DNA of 8,139 bases from the NCBI GenBank assembly GCA_028715665.1, contig JAQURI010000064.1, positions 1 to 8,139 on the forward strand, read 5' to 3'. Source of the DNA: Candidatus Ratteibacteria bacterium. Lineage in GTDB: Bacteria; CAIJMQ01. The notes below the pieces were generated by a model. It saw nothing but the letters and a program-made list of their open reading frames with translations. It was not told the DNA's origin and searched no databases. Positions 5,750-8,139 of this stretch are shown here, piece by piece. Every line of letters begins with the position of its first letter. Within the stretch, counting starts at the first letter, position 1. Made by a program: the position numbers and the translations under genes.

Positions 5750-6796
5750 TTATAGTTTAGCTTCAATTATTTCTATTATTTTTTCTTCTTCGGGAATTCC
5801 GCCGCCCATTCTTCCGTAGAAGTAAACAGGGACTTTATCTTCTACGGCAAGTCGGACATCTTCAACCATTTGTCCTGCGCTCATTTCAATCGTAAGGAAG
5901 AATTTTGCATGCGATGCAGATTGTTTAATTGTTTCCGTCGGGAACGGCCATAGCGTAATCGGTCTTATGAGTCCTGCTCTTATGTTCTTTTCCCTCAGTT
6001 TTCTTGCAACGCTTTTACAGATGCGCGAAGCGGTCCCGTAAGCGATCAAAATTACTTCTGCGTCTACGGTTGATATTTCTTCGACAAGACAAAGTTCTTT
6101 TTTGATTTTTCTGAACTTTTCCTGCAGTTTTTGGTTATGTTTTTCCAGCGCGCCTTCCGCCAAATACATGCTGTTTATTACGTTTGGTTTTCTTCCTTTT
6201 GCTCCCGTCAAAGCCCAATTCTTTGGGAAGTTGGTGATTTCCTTTTTTTGGAGTATTGCGGGCTCCATCATTTGTCCCAAATATCCGTCGGCAAGTATTA
6301 TCACGGGGGTCCTATATTTGTCCGCTAAATTAAAAGCGGTAAAAGTGAAATCGAACATCTCCTGAACAGTTGCGGGAGCGATTACTATTAAGTTGTAGTC
6401 GCCGTGTCCACCGCCTTTTACGGATTGGAAATAGTCACTTTGTGAACCCGCTATATTCCCGAGGCCTGGTCCTCCGCGTGCGATGTTAGCTACTACGCAG
6501 GGGAGTTCGTCTCCAGCCATATATGAAAGACCTTCCTGCATAAGGGATATGCCTGGGGACGAAGAAGTTGTCATGGTTCTTACGCCTGAAGCTGCCGCGC
6601 CTAAAACCATATTTATTGCGGCAAGTTCGCTTTCTGCCTGAACGAATACCCTATTTTCTTCAAGCATTCTTCGCGACATATACGCAGTCAGTTCATTCTG
6701 GGGAGTGATGGGATAGCCGAAATACGCTTTGCAGCCGGCTTGAACAGCGGCTTCTCCCAATGCCTCGTTACCCGAAATCAAGATTTTGGTTTCCAT
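5750..6796 (-). CDS. vorB: 2-oxoacid:ferredoxin oxidoreductase, alpha subunit (VorB-like)
   Basis: A 348-residue alpha subunit, the first gene of the operon. Seen: an N-terminal pyrimidine-binding domain with GYPITPQNE (27-35), then E55/E57 in QAESELAAINM, TSSSPGISLMQEGLSYMAGDELP (77-99, the conserved active-site stretch), ARGGPGLG (107-114 region) and a C-terminal transketolase-like domain with LIRPITLWPFP (276-286). The compact length of about 350 and this motif set fit 3-methyl-2-oxobutanoate:ferredoxin oxidoreductase VorB, as opposed to longer KorA proteins with a fused gamma domain. It would oxidise branched-chain 2-oxoacids from amino acids, or run in reverse for synthesis. A small 2x[4Fe-4S] delta subunit often precedes vorB; none is present here. 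No SD and no convincing promoter are seen; a repeat ends 17 nt before the ATG. Confidence 0.92.
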   Translation of the reverse strand: METKILISGNEALGEAAVQAGCKAYFGYPITPQNELTAYMSRRMLEENRVFVQAESELAAINMVLGAAASGVRTMTTSSSPGISLMQEGLSYMAGDELPCVVANIARGGPGLGNIAGSQSDYFQSVKGGGHGDYNLIVIAPATVQEMFDFTFTAFNLADKYRTPVIILADGYLGQMMEPAILQKKEITNFPKNWALTGAKGRKPNVINSMYLAEGALEKHNQKLQEKFRKIKKELCLVEEISTVDAEVILIAYGTASRICKSVARKLREKNIRAGLIRPITLWPFPTETIKQSASHAKFFLTIEMSAGQMVEDVRLAVEDKVPVYFYGRMGGGIPEEEKIIEIIEAKL

Positions 6797-6813
6797 AATA
6801 AATATACTAAATA

Positions 6814-6908
6814 ATGATTACACGGATTTCTAGAAAACGATTACACCCCTGCCCGCAAAAATTTGGCAGGCGGGGATTAAAAATTTGATAATTAATCTGT
6901 GTAATCAT
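6814..6908. repeat. MITE-like element with terminal inverted repeats upstream of vorB
   Basis: ATGATTACACGGATT (6814-6828) and AATCTGTGTAATCAT (6894-6908) are 15-nt inverted ends with one mismatch. GATTACAC also recurs as a direct copy at 6839-6846. Inside are the 10-bp palindrome TTTCTAGAAA (6827-6836) and a GC-rich stem CCTGCC/GGCAGG (6848-6853 with 6865-6870). The 95-bp element has no coding capacity and fills most of the 124-nt spacer. TACTA occurs near both ends (6805-6809 and 6908-6912) but does not abut both, so a target duplication is unproven. Confidence 0.6.
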
Positions 6909-6920
6909 ACTATTCTTTAA

Positions 6921-8139
6921 TTATTTCAGTTCCAATACAAAACATCCGTTTTTCTCAAATAATTGTATAGTGTTGTTTTCTATGAAATCAATAAAAGTAT
7001 ATTCTTCTTCTTCTTTCCAGTCAAAAGCAGCATAGGTCTCTTGTGTTCTTTTTACTTCCAAAGCATTGTAGTAGATATGAGTTATATCCATTGCTTTTAA
7101 ATTATTATTTACATCTTCGCCGTTTTTCGAACGTCTAACGACCTCTACTATTATGCTTTTGTCTAAAGGAGAGTTCGACAGCAGAGGTTTTTCGCAGTAA
7201 TAGGTCTGGTTGTCGCCTATAAAAAGAATTTTGCTTGAATAGGGGAGTTCTTCGTTAATATATTTTATTGCGGGATAATAATACAGTTTGTCTTCCAGGT
7301 ATGCTCCCTTTGTTTTTATCCCGCTGAATGTTTCCAGGAAACCGGTATTTACCGATATCACCGTAAGAGTCAAAAAATTAAAAGCCATAAATATACTTAA
7401 AAGAATGCCTGCCAGTATCTTCGGTTTTTGCGGAAGGTTAAACAAGGTATAAGCAATTATCAGTGAAAGAAAAGTATATAGCGGTATCATAAACCTGTCT
7501 ACTCTATGCGTGAGAAAAAACCAGATTATATAGTAATATATCGCATAGACGGCGAAAAATTTTATTTTTGTGTCCTTGTGTCTGAGTATAAAAATAAATG
7601 GCAGAATAAAAATAAATGGCAAACCCAATGCCGGGTTTGTGAAAAGCCCCCATAACTGGAGGAAAAACTCTTTGAATGTGAATATATGAGATAGGTGTAC
7701 ATTTAAAAATCTTTGATATTCGTATGATGTCCAATTGCCGCCGCCGAATATGGAAAATAGAAACGGGAAAATAGGATTGCCGGTTATTATCAAGTTTTTC
7801 ACCATCCAAGGAAGGAATACGCAAAATGCTACACCCCAAAATATCATTAAATTTCTTGTCAGATATGAACTCTTGCGTCCGGTGGCGGAGGTAAAAATGC
7901 TGCCGGCTCCTACGGCAAGTGTTAGAAATAAAAACAAAAAGGTGATAGCAAAATATTTTGTTCCCAGGGCAAAACCCGTCAAAATGCCGCACAAAATTAA
8001 CCAGTTTTTTCTGTTTTTTTCATGGAATAAATACCAGTTGATAAAGGCAAATACCGCTAAAAATATAAATAAAGATAGTCCCAAATCGTTATAACACAGC
8101 GATGATAATTGGTTTACAAGACGGGTGTTTATAAAAATT
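6921..8139 (-). CDS. Membrane glycosyltransferase, GT39/ArnT-like (5'-truncated by window)
   Basis: The last 405 residues of a polytopic membrane protein; the frame is open to the window edge, so the N-terminus with the expected catalytic Asp is missing. Seen: SSLCYNDLGLSLFIFLAVFA (12-31), typical of a middle loop plus helix in GT39/ArnT-like transferases, then about seven hydrophobic segments (roughly 20-36, 46-78, 98-121, 155-186, 194-210, 215-234, 241-262). The loop after the third, with GNPIFPF, is common in this superfamily. From about 263 a soluble domain follows with YYPAIKYINEELPYSSKILFIGDNQTYYCEKP-type sequence, probably outside the membrane. Known for the family: transfer of a sugar from a lipid phosphate carrier to a lipid, glycan or protein acceptor. 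Acceptor and sugar are unknown. The gene ends before the repeat at 6814-6908. Confidence 0.82.
   Translation of the reverse strand, partial: IFINTRLVNQLSSLCYNDLGLSLFIFLAVFAFINWYLFHEKNRKNWLILCGILTGFALGTKYFAITFLFLFLTLAVGAGSIFTSATGRKSSYLTRNLMIFWGVAFCVFLPWMVKNLIITGNPIFPFLFSIFGGGNWTSYEYQRFLNVHLSHIFTFKEFFLQLWGLFTNPALGLPFIFILPFIFILRHKDTKIKFFAVYAIYYYIIWFFLTHRVDRFMIPLYTFLSLIIAYTLFNLPQKPKILAGILLSIFMAFNFLTLTVISVNTGFLETFSGIKTKGAYLEDKLYYYPAIKYINEELPYSSKILFIGDNQTYYCEKPLLSNSPLDKSIIVEVVRRSKNGEDVNNNLKAMDITHIYYNALEVKRTQETYAAFDWKEEEEYTFIDFIENNTIQLFEKNGCFVLELK

Noticed and set aside
3454..5755. Plus-strand open frames across the kinase and oxidoreductase genes (for example 4582-5022 and 5324-5755)
   Set aside because: Antisense shadows of genes with full catalytic motifs on the minus strand; composition is not protein-like.
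6805..6912. Target-site duplication TACTA flanking the 6814-6908 element
   Set aside because: The left copy is separated from the inverted repeat by four bases and the right copy overlaps its last base, so it is not a clean duplication.
8082..8084. TTG at 8084 as the start of the glycosyltransferase
   Set aside because: The same frame is open to the window edge, and the upstream residues (SSLCYND) continue the family pattern, so the gene is truncated and does not start here.
7504..8094. Open frames overlapping the membrane glycosyltransferase on both strands
   Set aside because: The minus-strand frame with repeated hydrophobic helices and superfamily loops explains the region; the others are shadows.
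1..8139. tRNA, rRNA, CRISPR array, transposase, integrase or toxin-antitoxin genes
   Set aside because: No cloverleaf, regularly spaced repeats or recognisable mobile or toxin protein was found on either strand.

Overview
The window shows a compact stretch of bacterial chromosome in which all eight recognisable genes lie on the minus strand. The first and last genes run off the window edges. The organism looks like an anaerobic bacterium with a Gram-negative envelope. It has an oxygen-sensitive type 2-oxoacid:ferredoxin oxidoreductase and a heptose-phosphate kinase of the kind used for lipopolysaccharide inner-core heptose. AT-rich spacers, absence of a Shine-Dalgarno site before about half of the genes, and short GC-rich palindromes in the spacers resemble uncultured candidate-phylum genomes (for example Omnitrophota-like lineages). 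That placement is a guess; no marker gene here settles it.

Layout, read in the direction of transcription (high to low coordinates): (1) 8139-6921, the C-terminal part of a multi-spanning membrane glycosyltransferase of the GT39/ArnT-like type. (2) A spacer, 6797-6920, filled by a ~95-bp element with 15-bp terminal inverted repeats and an internal GC-rich stem. (3) 6796-4464, a three-gene 2-oxoacid:ferredoxin oxidoreductase operon in the order alpha (VorB-like), beta (TPP subunit), gamma, with 6-nt spacing and a 4-nt ATGA overlap. No ferredoxin-like delta subunit is present. (4) 4456-3422, a single-domain RfaE1/HldA heptose-7-phosphate kinase only 7 nt after gamma; an inverted-repeat sequence lies across the junction. 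(5) 3366-3029, a small self-contained unit: promoter, leader hairpin, a perfect Shine-Dalgarno site, a 46-residue DUF5679-type zinc ribbon and a 15-bp downstream hairpin. (6) 3013-2279, a calcineurin-like metallophosphoesterase followed by a weak intrinsic terminator. (7) From a consensus sigma70 promoter (TTGACA, 18 nt, TATAAT) at 2125-2154, a two-gene operon: a long PfkB-family sugar kinase and a GH3 glycosidase of the NagZ-like type, cut by the window start.

How the genes may work together: the GH3 enzyme and the PfkB kinase form a plausible release-and-phosphorylate pair for an unidentified sugar. The Vor complex would interconvert a 2-oxoacid (branched-chain type favoured) and its acyl-CoA with ferredoxin. 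The kinase behind it and the membrane glycosyltransferase before it both suggest cell-envelope glycan synthesis. No gene-free stretch exceeds about 205 bases. I found no RNA gene, CRISPR array or transposase. I saw no clearly new multi-gene system; the least explained signals are the small repeats at gene junctions and the DUF5679 unit.
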